Assembly (NCBI RefSeq): GCF_013376045.1
Contig: NZ_JABMJG010000007.1
Coordinates: 248,001-312,000 of the forward strand
DNA: 64,000 bases
Direction of reading: 5' to 3'
Source of the DNA: Variovorax sp. SG517
Lineage (GTDB): Bacteria; Pseudomonadota; Gammaproteobacteria; Burkholderiales; Burkholderiaceae_C
Shown: one piece after another, positions 52,627 through 61,923 of the stretch
Position numbering within the stretch: position 1 is the first letter of the stretch
How the letters are laid out: every line of letters starts with the position of its first letter
Notes under the pieces: generated by a model
What the model was told of the DNA's origin: nothing
What the model saw: the letters and a program-made list of their open reading frames with translations, nothing else
The model's database searches: none
Translations under genes and position numbers: made by a program

Positions 52627-53609
52627 TTCACCAGCGCCTGCAGCCGCGCGTAGTCGCCCGGCCGCGCGCCCATCTGCTCGGGCGTGGAGCGCTTGCCGAC
52701 CCGTTCCAGGAACGGCAGCCGGTTGGCCTGCGTCACGGTCATGCCCTTGTCGCGCAGGAACTTCTCGTCCTCCAGCTCGCCGGCAATCACGCCGACGTTG
52801 GTCCACTTGGCGGTTTCCACCAGCACCTTCTCGACCATCGCCTGCTGCTGCGGATTCAGCCTGCCCCACGCGGCCTTGCCGATGACGATGCCCAGTGTGT
52901 CGTAGACGTGCGCGGTCAGCAGCACGTACTTCTGCACCTCGTAGAGCTTCTTCGACTTGACGATATCCAGCGGGTTTTCCTGCGCCTCGACTTCGCTCTT
53001 CTTGAGCGAGCCGTACAGGCTCATGAAGGGCAGCGTCACCGGCTTGGCGTCGACCGCGGTGGCGAAGAGCTGGTAGGCCGCGGCGGCGGGCACGTACAGG
53101 CGCAGGTCGCGGAAGTCTTCCGGCCTGGCCAGCGGCTTGGCCGAGGTGACCTGGCGCGCGCCGTAGTAGACGGAGGCGACCATGCGGTTGCCGCTCCTCT
53201 CGTTGTAGCCCTTCATGAGCTCGGCCAGCAGCGGGCTCGCCAGGTACTTGCGCATGTGGTCGAGGTCCTTGAAGGCGAAGGGATAGCTCGCCAGGCTCAG
53301 CGGCGGATAGCCCTCGGCCAGCGTGGCCTGCCCGACGTAGGCGATCTGCACCGAGTCGTTCGCCAGCATCAGCGGATAGTCGCCCTCCTGCCCCAGCTTG
53401 GAAGAAGGCACCACCTCTATCTTGATCTTGCCTTCGGACTGCTCGGCGATCTTGCGCGCCGCCAGCTCGGCCTGCTGGTGGAAGATGCTCGTGGGCTCGT
53501 AGACGTGGCCCCACTTGAACTGCAGCACCTGCGCGTGGGCAGCCACCGCGCCCGCGAACGCCATGCAGAGAAAAACACCAGCGCGGCGCCACGGCAACAA
53601 GCTTTTCAT
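52623..53609 (-). CDS. TRAP-type solute receptor (DctP), orphan
   Basis: 328-residue periplasmic receptor. The signal peptide MKSLLPWRRAGVFLCMAFAG ends near VAAHA. Motifs are LQFKWGHVYEPTSIFHQQAE, SSKLGQEGDYPLML and QENPLDIVKSKKLYEVQKYV. It starts at ATG 53609. DctQ and DctM membrane genes are absent on both sides, so it is an orphan receptor. The C-terminus is normal. Confidence 0.92.
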   Translation of the reverse strand: MKSLLPWRRAGVFLCMAFAGAVAAHAQVLQFKWGHVYEPTSIFHQQAELAARKIAEQSEGKIKIEVVPSSKLGQEGDYPLMLANDSVQIAYVGQATLAEGYPPLSLASYPFAFKDLDHMRKYLASPLLAELMKGYNERSGNRMVASVYYGARQVTSAKPLARPEDFRDLRLYVPAAAAYQLFATAVDAKPVTLPFMSLYGSLKKSEVEAQENPLDIVKSKKLYEVQKYVLLTAHVYDTLGIVIGKAAWGRLNPQQQAMVEKVLVETAKWTNVGVIAGELEDEKFLRDKGMTVTQANRLPFLERVGKRSTPEQMGARPGDYARLQALVN

Positions 53610-53775
53610 CGACTCTCCCTCGGGTTGAGAACAGCCCGCACCCCATGCAAGATCGAAGCCACGCGGCGACGGGTGCCGGGCGAATGCGTCCGGCGCTGGA
53701 ATCGTAAGTATTTGAAACCTTCTTCGTAATCGGGTTTGCCCGACTCCGGCCAGCACGCCTACGATGCCTCGGCAC

Positions 53776-54291
53776 ATGACCCCTACGACCACTCTGCGCG
53801 CCATCCGCGCCGACATCACGACCCTGCGGGTGGACGCCATCGTCAACGCCGCCAACTCCTCGCTGCTCGGCGGCGGCGGCGTGGACGGCGCTATCCATCG
53901 CGCGGCCGGGCCCGAGCTGGTGCATGAATGCCGGCTGCTGGGCGGCTGCAAGACGGGCGATGCGAAGCTCACCAAGGGCTACCGGCTGCCCGCCCGCTTC
54001 GTCATCCACACCGTCGGGCCCGTATGGCGCGGCGGCGGGTCGGGCGAGCCGGAGCTGCTGGCCTCGTGCTACCGGCGTTCGATGGCGCTCGCGGCGGCGC
54101 ACGGCGTTCGCAGCATCGCGTTTCCTGGCATCAGCACCGGCATCTACGGCTACCCCGTGGAGCCGGCGGCAAGGCTCGCGGTGAGCACGGTGCGGGAGGC
54201 ACTGGCGGATGCGGCGTCGCCGGTCGAGGAAGTCGTCTTCTGCTGCTTCTCGGCCGGCGACCTTGCCATCTATGAAGCCGTGCTGGCCTGA
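53776..54291 (+). CDS. Macrodomain ADP-ribose deacylase/hydrolase
   Basis: 171-residue MacroD-type macrodomain that removes acetyl from O-acetyl-ADP-ribose or mono-ADP-ribose from proteins. Motifs are RADITTLRVDAIVNAANSSL (ADP-ribose Asp and Asn), GGGGVDGAIHRAAG and IAFPGISTGIYGYP. ATG 53764 is an alternative, but TACGAT at 53760-53765 looks like a -10 that would give a transcript starting at 53776. A conserved housekeeping gene. Confidence 0.92.
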   Translation: MTPTTTLRAIRADITTLRVDAIVNAANSSLLGGGGVDGAIHRAAGPELVHECRLLGGCKTGDAKLTKGYRLPARFVIHTVGPVWRGGGSGEPELLASCYRRSMALAAAHGVRSIAFPGISTGIYGYPVEPAARLAVSTVREALADAASPVEEVVFCCFSAGDLAIYEAVLA

Positions 54292-54330
54292 TCCGGCATC
54301 GGCCCCGAAGAAAAACCAACTCCAAATCCC

Positions 54331-56085
54331 ATGACCGAATCCAAATTCGAGCCCGACGACAACGACGGCAACGCCGACGCCGGCATGCGCAAGGGCCTCA
54401 CCAGCTACGGCGACCGCGGCTTCTCGCTCTTCCTGCGCAAGGCCTTCATCAAGGGCGCGGGCTACACCGATGCCGCGCTCGACCGCCCGGTGATCGGCAT
54501 CGCCAGCACCGGCAGCGCCTACAACCCCTGCCACGGCAACGCGCCGCAGCTCATCGAGGCCGTGAAGCGCGGCGTGATGCTCGCGGGCGGGCTGCCGATG
54601 GAGTTCCCGACCATCTCGGTGCACGAGAGCTTCGCCGCGCCGACCAGCATGTACCTGCGCAACCTCATGGCCATGGACACCGAGGAGATGGTGCGCGCGC
54701 AGCCCATGGACGCGGTGGTGCTCATCGGCGGCTGCGACAAGACCGTGCCGGCGCAGCTCATGGGCGCGGCGTCGGCGGGGCTGCCGGCCATTCAACTCAT
54801 CACCGGCTCGATGCTCACCGGCAGCCACCGCGGCGAGCGCGTGGGCGCCTGCACCGACTGCCGGCGCTACTGGGCCCGCTATCGCGCGGGCGAGATCGAC
54901 GCGGAGGAAACCGCCGACGTCAACAACCAGCTGGTGGCGAGCGTGGGCACCTGCTCGGTCATGGGCACGGCCAGCACCATGGCCTGCATCGCCGAGGCGC
55001 TGGGCATGACGGTGCCGGGCGGGGCCTCGCCGCCAGCCGTCACGGCCGACCGCATCCGCATCGCCGAGCAGACCGGCGCGCAGGCGGTGCGGATCGCGCG
55101 CGAGCGCCTCACCATCGACAAGGTGCTGACCCCGGCCGCCTTCGAGAACGCGATGCGCGTGCTGCTGGCCATCGGCGGCTCGACCAACGGCATCGTCCAC
55201 CTCGCGGCCATCGCCGGGCGCATGGGCCTGGACATCGACCTGCACGCGCTCGACCGCATGGGCCGCGAGACGCCGGTGCTGCTCGACCTGAAGCCCTCGG
55301 GCCAGCACTACATGGAAGACTTCCACGCCGCGGGCGGCATGGCCACGCTGCTGCGCGAGCTCAAGCCGCTGCTGCACCTCGACGCCCTCACCGTCACGGG
55401 CCGCACGCTGGGCGAGGAGATCGAGAGTGCCGGCCCCGGGTTCGCGCAGGACGTGGTTCGCCCGGTGGCGCGGCCGATCTACCCGCAGGGCGGCATCGCG
55501 GTGCTGTGGGGCAACCTGGCGCCGGGCGGCGCGATCATCAAGCAGTCGGCCGCCGACCCGGCGCTGATGGAGCACGAAGGCCGCGCCGTGGTCTTCGAGA
55601 ACGCCGAGGACCTCGCGCGCCGCATCGACAGCGACCAGCTCGACGTCGCGCCGCACGACGTGCTGGTGCTCAAGAACATCGGCCCCAAGGGCGCGCCGGG
55701 CATGCCGGAGGCGGGCTACCTGCCGATCCCGCGCAAGCTCGCCCGGGCCGGCGTGAAGGACATGGTGCGCATCTCCGACGGCCGCATGAGCGGCACCGCC
55801 TTCGGCACCATCGTGCTGCACGTGACGCCCGAGTCGGCCATCGGCGGGCCGCTGGCTTATGTGCGCAGCGGCGACCGCATCCGGCTCAGCGTGGCGAACC
55901 GCGAGATCTCGCTGCTGGTGGCCGACGAGGAACTGGCGCGCCGCGCGAAGGAATCGCCAGCGGTGGCGCCGACCGCCGAGCGCGGCTACCGCAAGCTCTT
56001 CCTGCAGACCGTGACGCAGGCCGACAAGGGAGTGGACTTCGACTTCCTCCGCGCGCCGGGCAACGCGGGCAAGGTGCCGCGCTAG
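54331..56085 (+). CDS. IlvD/Edd-family dehydratase (second copy)
   Basis: 584-residue [Fe-S] dehydratase. Cysteines at 67 (AYNPCHGN), 135 (IGGCDKTVP) and 208 (VGTCSVMG) are the likely ligands. GACTDCRRYWARYRAGEID near 172-190 is a feature of the sugar-acid-dehydratase-like subgroup and is absent from the copy at 33435. The C-terminal RISDGRMSGTAFG holds the active Ser. Dihydroxyacid or aldonate substrates are possible. It precedes a methyltransferase by 18 bases. Confidence 0.9.
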   Translation: MTESKFEPDDNDGNADAGMRKGLTSYGDRGFSLFLRKAFIKGAGYTDAALDRPVIGIASTGSAYNPCHGNAPQLIEAVKRGVMLAGGLPMEFPTISVHESFAAPTSMYLRNLMAMDTEEMVRAQPMDAVVLIGGCDKTVPAQLMGAASAGLPAIQLITGSMLTGSHRGERVGACTDCRRYWARYRAGEIDAEETADVNNQLVASVGTCSVMGTASTMACIAEALGMTVPGGASPPAVTADRIRIAEQTGAQAVRIARERLTIDKVLTPAAFENAMRVLLAIGGSTNGIVHLAAIAGRMGLDIDLHALDRMGRETPVLLDLKPSGQHYMEDFHAAGGMATLLRELKPLLHLDALTVTGRTLGEEIESAGPGFAQDVVRPVARPIYPQGGIAVLWGNLAPGGAIIKQSAADPALMEHEGRAVVFENAEDLARRIDSDQLDVAPHDVLVLKNIGPKGAPGMPEAGYLPIPRKLARAGVKDMVRISDGRMSGTAFGTIVLHVTPESAIGGPLAYVRSGDRIRLSVANREISLLVADEELARRAKESPAVAPTAERGYRKLFLQTVTQADKGVDFDFLRAPGNAGKVPR

Positions 56086-56103
56086 GCCCCGCACAATGCG
56101 CGG

Positions 56104-56874
56104 ATGACCAACGACTTCTACGACGAACTCGCCCCGCTCTATCACCTGATCTATCCGGACTGGAACGAGAGCATCCGCGTGCAGGGCGACAAGCTTTCGC
56201 AGCTCATCGAAGCCGAATGGCCTGGCGGCGGCGTGCATCGCAAGGTGCTCGACGTGTCATGCGGCATCGGCACGCAGGCGCTGGGGCTTGCGGCGCTCGG
56301 CCATGCGGTGACGGCTTCGGACCTGTCGCCCGAGGAGATCGAGCGCGCGAAACGGGAAGCCGGCCAGCGCGGTCTCGGCATCGCCTTCTCGGTGTGCGAC
56401 ATGCGCGAGGCGCACACGCACCACGGCGGCGGCTTCGACGTCGTGATCTCCTGCGACAACTCCATGCCGCACCTGCAGACCGACGCCGACCTGCTCACCG
56501 CCCTGCGCCAGATGACGGCCTGCCTGCGCCCCGGCGGCGGCTGCGTGGTCAGCGTGCGCGACTACGCGAAGGAAGAGCGCGGCAGCAACCTCGTGAAGCA
56601 CTACGGCGCGCGCGTGGACGGCCGCAAGCGCCACGTGCTGTTCCAGGTCTGGGACTTCGACGACGGCGGCAAGGGCGAACACTACGACCTGGGCTTCTTC
56701 TTCGTCACGGAAGACCTCGCCACGCAGGCCGTGAGCACGCGCGTGATGCGCTCGCGCTACTACGCCATTGCGACGACGAGGCTGTGCGAGCTGATGCAGG
56801 AGGCGGGGCTGCAGGACGTGCGGCGCATCGACGACACCTTCTTCCAGCCGGTGCTGGTGGGCACGCGGCGCTGA
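56104..56874 (+). CDS. SAM-dependent methyltransferase
   Basis: 256-residue class I methyltransferase. SAM motif I is VLDVSCGIGTQALGLAALGH near 48-67, motif II TASDLSPEEIERAK, and FDVVISCDNSMPHLQTD near 114. It resembles glycine/sarcosine N-methyltransferases in the acidic loop and length. No ribosome site precedes ATG 56104; CACAAT lies six bases before. The substrate is uncertain. Confidence 0.87.
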   Translation: MTNDFYDELAPLYHLIYPDWNESIRVQGDKLSQLIEAEWPGGGVHRKVLDVSCGIGTQALGLAALGHAVTASDLSPEEIERAKREAGQRGLGIAFSVCDMREAHTHHGGGFDVVISCDNSMPHLQTDADLLTALRQMTACLRPGGGCVVSVRDYAKEERGSNLVKHYGARVDGRKRHVLFQVWDFDDGGKGEHYDLGFFFVTEDLATQAVSTRVMRSRYYAIATTRLCELMQEAGLQDVRRIDDTFFQPVLVGTRR

Positions 56875-56890
56875 GCCTTCGGAGCCAGCC

Positions 56891-57709
56891 TCACTTCTTC
56901 ATGCGCAGCATCGACCGCATGCCGGCAAGGAACTGCTCGTCGGTGCTGTTCCACCGTGCATCCGCCAGGTGCGCGCTGTCCGGCCCGGCCGGAAAGCGCA
57001 GCCGTTCCGCCTCTTCCGTCGCCGCGGCGAAGACGGCCGCCGCCACCTGGTCGGGCGTCGTCACCGCGCCGGCATTCGCGAACTGCGCCATGAGCTGGCC
57101 CGCGTAGGCCTGGTAAGGCGGCGGGATCAGGCCGTTCATGCGCTCCATGCCGTTGGCCGTGAAGGCCGTGCCGGGGCCGTAGCCGGGCTCGACGAGCCTG
57201 ACGCGCACGCCCACCGATTCGAGCTCGAAGAACAGGGCCTCGGTAAAGCCTTCGATGGCGAACTTGCTCGCCGCATAGGGCGCCACCAGCGGCATGCCCG
57301 CGAAGCAGACGCTGGAGGTGACGTTGACGATGGTCCCCTCCCCGCGCTCGCGCATCAGCGGAACCATGGCCTGGGTCATTGCCATGACGCCGAAGGTGTT
57401 GGTCTCGAACACTTCGCGGATGGTGTCCATCGGCGTGGCCTCCAGGGCCGAGAACAGGCCGATGCCGGCGTTGTTCACCAGCGCGTCGATGCTGCCGAAG
57501 GCGGCCATGCCTTCGCCGATGGCCTGCGCGATGCTGTCGGCGTCCGTCACGTCGAGGCGGACCACGCGAAGGCGCGGCGACGGCTCGCCCAGCAGCGCCG
57601 GATCGGGCCTGCGCATCGTCGCGACGACGTTCCAGCCCTGTTTCAGGAAGTGCTCTGCCGTGGCCTTGCCATAGCCCGAGGAGCAGCCGGTGATGAGTGC
57701 GGTTTTCAA
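56891..57709 (-). CDS. Short-chain dehydrogenase/reductase (classical)
   Basis: 272-residue NAD(P)-dependent oxidoreductase. The cofactor motif is TGCSSGYGKATAE (residues 8-20), NNAGIG near 79, then active residues Ser (NVTSSVCFAG) and YAASKFAIEG (Tyr, Lys). The length and C-terminal extension fit the 'SDR family oxidoreductase' group close to retinol-type or 3-oxoacyl reductases. It is divergent from an AraC regulator by 74 bases and is its likely target. Confidence 0.92.
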   Translation of the reverse strand: MKTALITGCSSGYGKATAEHFLKQGWNVVATMRRPDPALLGEPSPRLRVVRLDVTDADSIAQAIGEGMAAFGSIDALVNNAGIGLFSALEATPMDTIREVFETNTFGVMAMTQAMVPLMRERGEGTIVNVTSSVCFAGMPLVAPYAASKFAIEGFTEALFFELESVGVRVRLVEPGYGPGTAFTANGMERMNGLIPPPYQAYAGQLMAQFANAGAVTTPDQVAAAVFAAATEEAERLRFPAGPDSAHLADARWNSTDEQFLAGMRSMLRMKK

Positions 57710-57783
57710 GTGGGTTTCCTTTCAAGACCGGCTGATGCTAGGCTGGTTGACAGAGACGATCCATCTCGTGCAATCTGCATTTC

Positions 57784-58734
57784 ATGCGTGATCGTCTAAA
57801 TCCAGACCCGCTGGCCTCCATCGTGGCCCTGCTGCGTCCGCGGACCGTGCTGTCCAAGTTCATCAGCGGGGCGGGAAGCTGGGCCGTGCAGTACCCGAAC
57901 CACGGGCACCCCAGCTTCTGCCTGATGCTCGAGGGCTCCTGCTGGCTGGGCCTGGAGTCGGCGGAACCCTTCCTGATGGAGGCCGGCGACTACGTCCTGC
58001 TGCCCGCGACGCCCGGCTTCCGCATGGGCAGCGACCTCGAGGCCATGAAGCGCCCGACCATGCGCGTCGCCGACGCGAACCCGGTGGGAGAAATCCGCCA
58101 CGGCGCGCAGGGGGACGAGGCGGCGGTCCGGATGCTCGGCGGCTACTTCCTGTTCGATCCGACAAGCGCGCCGCTGCTCGTGGGGCTCCTGCCGGCCGTG
58201 GTCCACATCAAGGCCACCGACGCCCAGGCGGCGCGGCTGGCCTGGATCGCACGCGCCATCGACGAGGAGAACACGTCGCCCAGGCCCGGCGGCGACGCCA
58301 TCCTGCAGCGCCTGGTGGAGATCATGCTGATCGAGGCGCTGCGCTGGCGCCCGGCGCAGGACGATGCGCCGGTCTCCGGCCTGCTCGCCGGCCTCGCGAA
58401 CGCGCGAATGGCACAGGCGCTGCGGCTCATCCACGAGGACGTGGCGCGGCGCTGGACCATCGAGGATCTCGCGGGCAAGGTCGGGATGTCGCGCGCCGCG
58501 TTTGCCTCGCACTTCATGCGGATCCTCGGCGTGCCGCCAATGGAATACGTGCTGCGATGGCGCATGGCGCTCGCCAAGGACATGCTGTGGCACGACGGCC
58601 TTTCGCTCGGCGAGGTCGCGCATGCCATCGGCTATCAATCGGCCAGCGCGTTCAGCGCGGCCTTCAGCCGTTCGGTCGGACAGTCTCCGAGCTCGTTCGC
58701 GCGCACCGGTCGCGCGGGCGGCAGCAGCACCTGA
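57784..58734 (+). CDS. AraC-family regulator (cupin_6 type)
   Basis: 316-residue regulator with an N-terminal cupin (HPSFCLMLEGSCWLGLESAE, MEAGDYVLLPATPGF) and a C-terminal double HTH near 210-305 (MAQALRLIHEDVARRWTIED, AFASHFMRILGVPPMEYVLR, AHAIGYQSASAFSAAFSRSV). Divergent from the SDR gene, which it probably activates. TTGACA at 57747 is a possible -35 in the shared region. Confidence 0.92.
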   Translation: MRDRLNPDPLASIVALLRPRTVLSKFISGAGSWAVQYPNHGHPSFCLMLEGSCWLGLESAEPFLMEAGDYVLLPATPGFRMGSDLEAMKRPTMRVADANPVGEIRHGAQGDEAAVRMLGGYFLFDPTSAPLLVGLLPAVVHIKATDAQAARLAWIARAIDEENTSPRPGGDAILQRLVEIMLIEALRWRPAQDDAPVSGLLAGLANARMAQALRLIHEDVARRWTIEDLAGKVGMSRAAFASHFMRILGVPPMEYVLRWRMALAKDMLWHDGLSLGEVAHAIGYQSASAFSAAFSRSVGQSPSSFARTGRAGGSST

Positions 58735-58841
58735 GCGCCCTCTCCCAGGCGCGGCGGCCCCTGGCCGGTCACTGTCCCGTCACGGGGCAAACCTAGCATC
58801 CGGCCGCCTTCGTTTCTCTTTCAACAACATCCGAAAAGCAT

Positions 58842-60284
58842 ATGAAGAAGAGCGTTCCTGCGCCCGCGCCTCGTCCCGTTCTCGCAACCATCGCAGCCAT
58901 CGGGGGAAGCCTGGTGATCGCCGCCTGCGGTGGCGGCAGCGGAGGAGGCATCTCGCTTCCGGTCCTTCCGCCCGCACCGGCCCCGGCACCGGCTCCCACG
59001 CCGGCGCCCCCCGCCCCCGCGCCGCTGGGCACGCTCGACGGCTCCGTGCCCCTGGTCATCGGCCATCGCGGCCTGCCGGGCCTCTATCCGGAAGAAACGA
59101 AGACCGCCTACGAAGCCGCGGCCGACGCCGGCGCCGACTCGCTGGAGACCGACCTGCACCTCACGAAGGACTGCGTGCTGGTCGCGCGCCACAACCCCTG
59201 GCTGAGCGACAACACCAACATTGCCGAGGTCGCCAAGACCAACACCACCGTCGCCGGCCGCAAGCGCACCGTGCCGGGCGTGCTGGTCGACGTGAAATAC
59301 CCGCCCATCGAGGCCAACGGCCCGGCCCAGTACCTGAGCGACCTGACCGACCCGAACGATCCGAAGTCGGTGCTCAAGTCGCTCATCGTCGATGGAGAGG
59401 ACCACACCAACGACTGGTCCATCACCGACTTCACGATGGACGAACTGCGCCAGTGGATTCGCGGCACTACCTACGACGCCAGGGACCAGCGCCCGACCGA
59501 CCTCAACGGCAAGCTGCCGATCATCAGCTTCCAGGAGCTGATCGACATCGCCAAGGCCAAGAGCGCCGCCACCGGCCGCACGCTCACCGTGTATCCGGAA
59601 ACCAAGAATCCGATCTGGAACAACGCCCAGGCCATCGCCAACGGCTGCGGCCCGGCGGGCAGCCATCCGCTGGAAGATGCGCTGCTGAAGGTCATGAACT
59701 TCAACGACCTCAACCGCAAGGACGCGCCGATCTTCGTGCAGAGCTTCGAGCCCGAGAGCCTGAAGTACCTGCGCTCGGCCGGCATGAAGGCCCGCGCGGT
59801 GCAGCTGGTGGACGGCAACGACATCAACTACCAGACCGGCGAGATGATCTACGTCACGAAGGACGTCTACACCTTCGTCGATGGCCGCCCCTACAGCTGG
59901 ACGCTGGCGGGCAACCCGAAGTGGTTCGGCGAGATGCTCACGCCCGCCGGCCTGGCCGAGGTCAAGACCTACGCCGACGGCATCGGCCCCTGGAAGCCGC
60001 AGGTGATGGCCCACACCGTCGTGCCCTTCGTCGCGGGCAAGGGCCTGGCCGACGTGAACACCATCAAGCCCACCAGCCTGATCGCCGACGCGCACAAGGC
60101 CGGCCTCTTCGTGCACACATACACCTTCCGCAACGAGGCGAAGTACCTGGCAGGCGTCTACAAGGGCGACCCGACTGCAGAGTACCTCGCGTACTTCCGC
60201 GCCGGCATCGACGGCGTGTTCTCGGACTTCGCGAACACCGCCTTCGCGGCACGCAAGACCTACCTGAAGGAATCGGGCCGCTGA
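58842..60284 (+). CDS. Glycerophosphodiester phosphodiesterase, lipoprotein
   Basis: 480-residue GlpQ-type enzyme hydrolysing glycerophosphodiesters. The signal peptide ends in LVIAAC (lipid Cys29). A Gly then Pro/Ala linker (30-65) leads to the TIM-barrel with VIGHRGLPGLYPEET near 70 (His, Glu), DSLETDLHLTKDCVLVARHN near 95-115 (Glu, Asp, His), FVQSFEPESLKYLR and HTYTFRNEAKYL. This is longer than the 330-residue E. coli GlpQ, because of inserted loops such as 120-190. It is anchored in the envelope. Expression from TAGCAT near 58794 is possible. Confidence 0.92.
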   Translation: MKKSVPAPAPRPVLATIAAIGGSLVIAACGGGSGGGISLPVLPPAPAPAPAPTPAPPAPAPLGTLDGSVPLVIGHRGLPGLYPEETKTAYEAAADAGADSLETDLHLTKDCVLVARHNPWLSDNTNIAEVAKTNTTVAGRKRTVPGVLVDVKYPPIEANGPAQYLSDLTDPNDPKSVLKSLIVDGEDHTNDWSITDFTMDELRQWIRGTTYDARDQRPTDLNGKLPIISFQELIDIAKAKSAATGRTLTVYPETKNPIWNNAQAIANGCGPAGSHPLEDALLKVMNFNDLNRKDAPIFVQSFEPESLKYLRSAGMKARAVQLVDGNDINYQTGEMIYVTKDVYTFVDGRPYSWTLAGNPKWFGEMLTPAGLAEVKTYADGIGPWKPQVMAHTVVPFVAGKGLADVNTIKPTSLIADAHKAGLFVHTYTFRNEAKYLAGVYKGDPTAEYLAYFRAGIDGVFSDFANTAFAARKTYLKESGR

Positions 60285-60312
60285 GGCGCGCAGGCCGGGC
60301 AAGGCGCGAGCG

Positions 60313-60936
60313 ATGTACCCGGGCGAAAGGCTCAACGGCTACAGCCATCTGCTGGGCCTGCTGCTCGCGCTGCCCGCGATGGCGCTGCTGCTGGTGAAGA
60401 CCGTGCCCACGGGCGACCCCGCACGCATCGCGGGGGCGCTGGTGTTCTCGCTCTCGGCCGTGGCGCTCTACGCGGCCTCCACCCTCTTCCACAGCACGCG
60501 CGGGCGGCTCAAGCGCGTGTGGGAGCGCGCCGACCACTGCGCCATCTACCTGCTGATCGCCGGCACCTACACGCCCTTCGCGCTGGTCACCATGCAAGGC
60601 CCGTGGGGCCTGCTGCTGCTGGCCACGATCTGGGGCGTGGCGCTCTTCGGCATCCGGCGCGAGTTGCTGCCGGCGAAGGACGGCATGCCGAAGAAGCCCT
60701 CGCTGCCGCTGTACATCGGCCTGGGCTGGCTCGTCGTGCTGGCCGCCGCGCCGCTGGCCGCGCGGCTCGACGCAGAAGGCCTCGCCTGGCTGCTGATCGG
60801 CGGAGCCTTCTACACCGTGGGCACGGTGTTCTACCGCAACAGGCAAGGCTTCCGCCACGCGCACGGAGCGTGGCACCTGTTCGTGCTCGCGGGAACGACG
60901 AGCCACTACGTGGCGGTGGGCTGGTTCGTGCTTTAG
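60313..60936 (+). CDS. trhA: Hemolysin III-family membrane protein
   Basis: 207-residue PAQR-related protein with seven helices. Family residues are YSHLLGLLLALP (His), LYAASTLFHS, ADHCAIYLLIAGTYTPF (Asp/His) and HAHGAWHLFVLAGTTSHYVA (His set), the likely metal site. TrhA affects membrane lipid fluidity in E. coli. It lies 28 bases after the phosphodiesterase. Confidence 0.92.
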   Translation: MYPGERLNGYSHLLGLLLALPAMALLLVKTVPTGDPARIAGALVFSLSAVALYAASTLFHSTRGRLKRVWERADHCAIYLLIAGTYTPFALVTMQGPWGLLLLATIWGVALFGIRRELLPAKDGMPKKPSLPLYIGLGWLVVLAAAPLAARLDAEGLAWLLIGGAFYTVGTVFYRNRQGFRHAHGAWHLFVLAGTTSHYVAVGWFVL

Positions 60937-60957
60937 CTCTCCGCTGCTGGTCGCGGG

Positions 60958-60963
60958 GATAAT
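60958..60963 (+). promoter_or_regulatory. Likely -10 element of the bestrophin gene
   Basis: GATAAT lies nine bases before ATG 60973, so transcription would begin at or just before the start codon. The -35 is weak (TTAGCT, 60933). Confidence 0.4.
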
Positions 60964-60972
60964 CGCCGACCG

Positions 60973-61890
60973 ATGATCGTCCGACCCCGTCCCCACTGGC
61001 TGCGCATGCTCTTCGTATGGCGCGGCTCCGTCCTGTCGGACATCGCGCCCCAGCTGGTGTGGACCACCGCCTTCGCGGTGCTGGTGACGGTGCTGCACGG
61101 CCGGCTCTTCCAGTGGAAGGTGCCGCTCAACTTCGTGCCCTTCTCGCTCATCGGCCTCACGCTGGCCATCTTCCTGGGCTTTCGCAACAGCACGAGCTAT
61201 TCGCGCTTCTGGGAAGCCCGCACGCTGTGGGGCACGCTGCTCAACGAAACCCGCGTGCTGGTCCGGCAGGCACTGACCCTGACTGAAGACCCCGCCGAAG
61301 CCCGCACGGCCGCGATGCGCCTCATCGCCTTCGTCCATGCGCTGCGCCACCAGTTGCGCGGCACCGACCCTGCGGCCGACATGGCCCGGCTGCTGCCCGA
61401 GGAAGACTGCGCCCGCCTGCGCACCGCGCGCTTCAAGCCGGCGATGCTGCTGCTGATGATGGGCGAATGGATGCGCGAGCAGCGCAGGCAGGGCCGGCTG
61501 GAACCATCGCTGGTGCAGGCGATGGAACTCCCGCTGGGGCGCCTGACCGATGCGCTCGGCGGCTGCGAGCGCATCGCGAGCACGCCGATACCGTTCACCT
61601 ACTCCGTCATCATCCACCGCACCATCTACCTGTATTGCGTGCTGCTGCCCTTCGGGCTGGTGGACGCGATCGGCCCGATGACGCCGGTGGTGGTCGCCTT
61701 CGTCGCCTACACCTTCTTCGCGCTGGAAGCGCTGGGCGCGGAGATAGAGGAGCCCTTCGGCACGCAGCCCAACGACCTGGCGCTGGACGCGATGTCGCGC
61801 ACCATCGAGTCGACCCTGCGCGAGATGCTGGGCGAGCCCCAGCCGGCGGCGTCGGCCGAGGCCGAGCCCGCAGGCTTCCTGCAGACCTGA
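60973..61890 (+). CDS. Bestrophin-family ion channel
   Basis: 305-residue bestrophin (YneE-type) membrane protein, pentameric in known members. Seen are SVLSDIAPQLVWTTAFAVLV, FLGFRNSTSYSRFWEARTLW (family hallmark, near 70-90), HRTIYLYCVLLPFGLVDAIG and EALGAEIEEPFGTQPNDLAL near the end (calcium clasp region in eukaryotic relatives). Lacks a ribosome site, has GATAAT just before. Confidence 0.92.
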   Translation: MIVRPRPHWLRMLFVWRGSVLSDIAPQLVWTTAFAVLVTVLHGRLFQWKVPLNFVPFSLIGLTLAIFLGFRNSTSYSRFWEARTLWGTLLNETRVLVRQALTLTEDPAEARTAAMRLIAFVHALRHQLRGTDPAADMARLLPEEDCARLRTARFKPAMLLLMMGEWMREQRRQGRLEPSLVQAMELPLGRLTDALGGCERIASTPIPFTYSVIIHRTIYLYCVLLPFGLVDAIGPMTPVVVAFVAYTFFALEALGAEIEEPFGTQPNDLALDAMSRTIESTLREMLGEPQPAASAEAEPAGFLQT

Positions 61891-61923
61891 ACGGGTCCGT
61901 GCGGCGCAGAAATCGGGTAGACC

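Noticed and set aside
52555..56238. 1227-codon minus-strand open frame
   Set aside because: Its composition is His/Arg/Ala-rich and domain-free; the TRAP receptor, macrodomain and dehydratase on proper frames explain the region.
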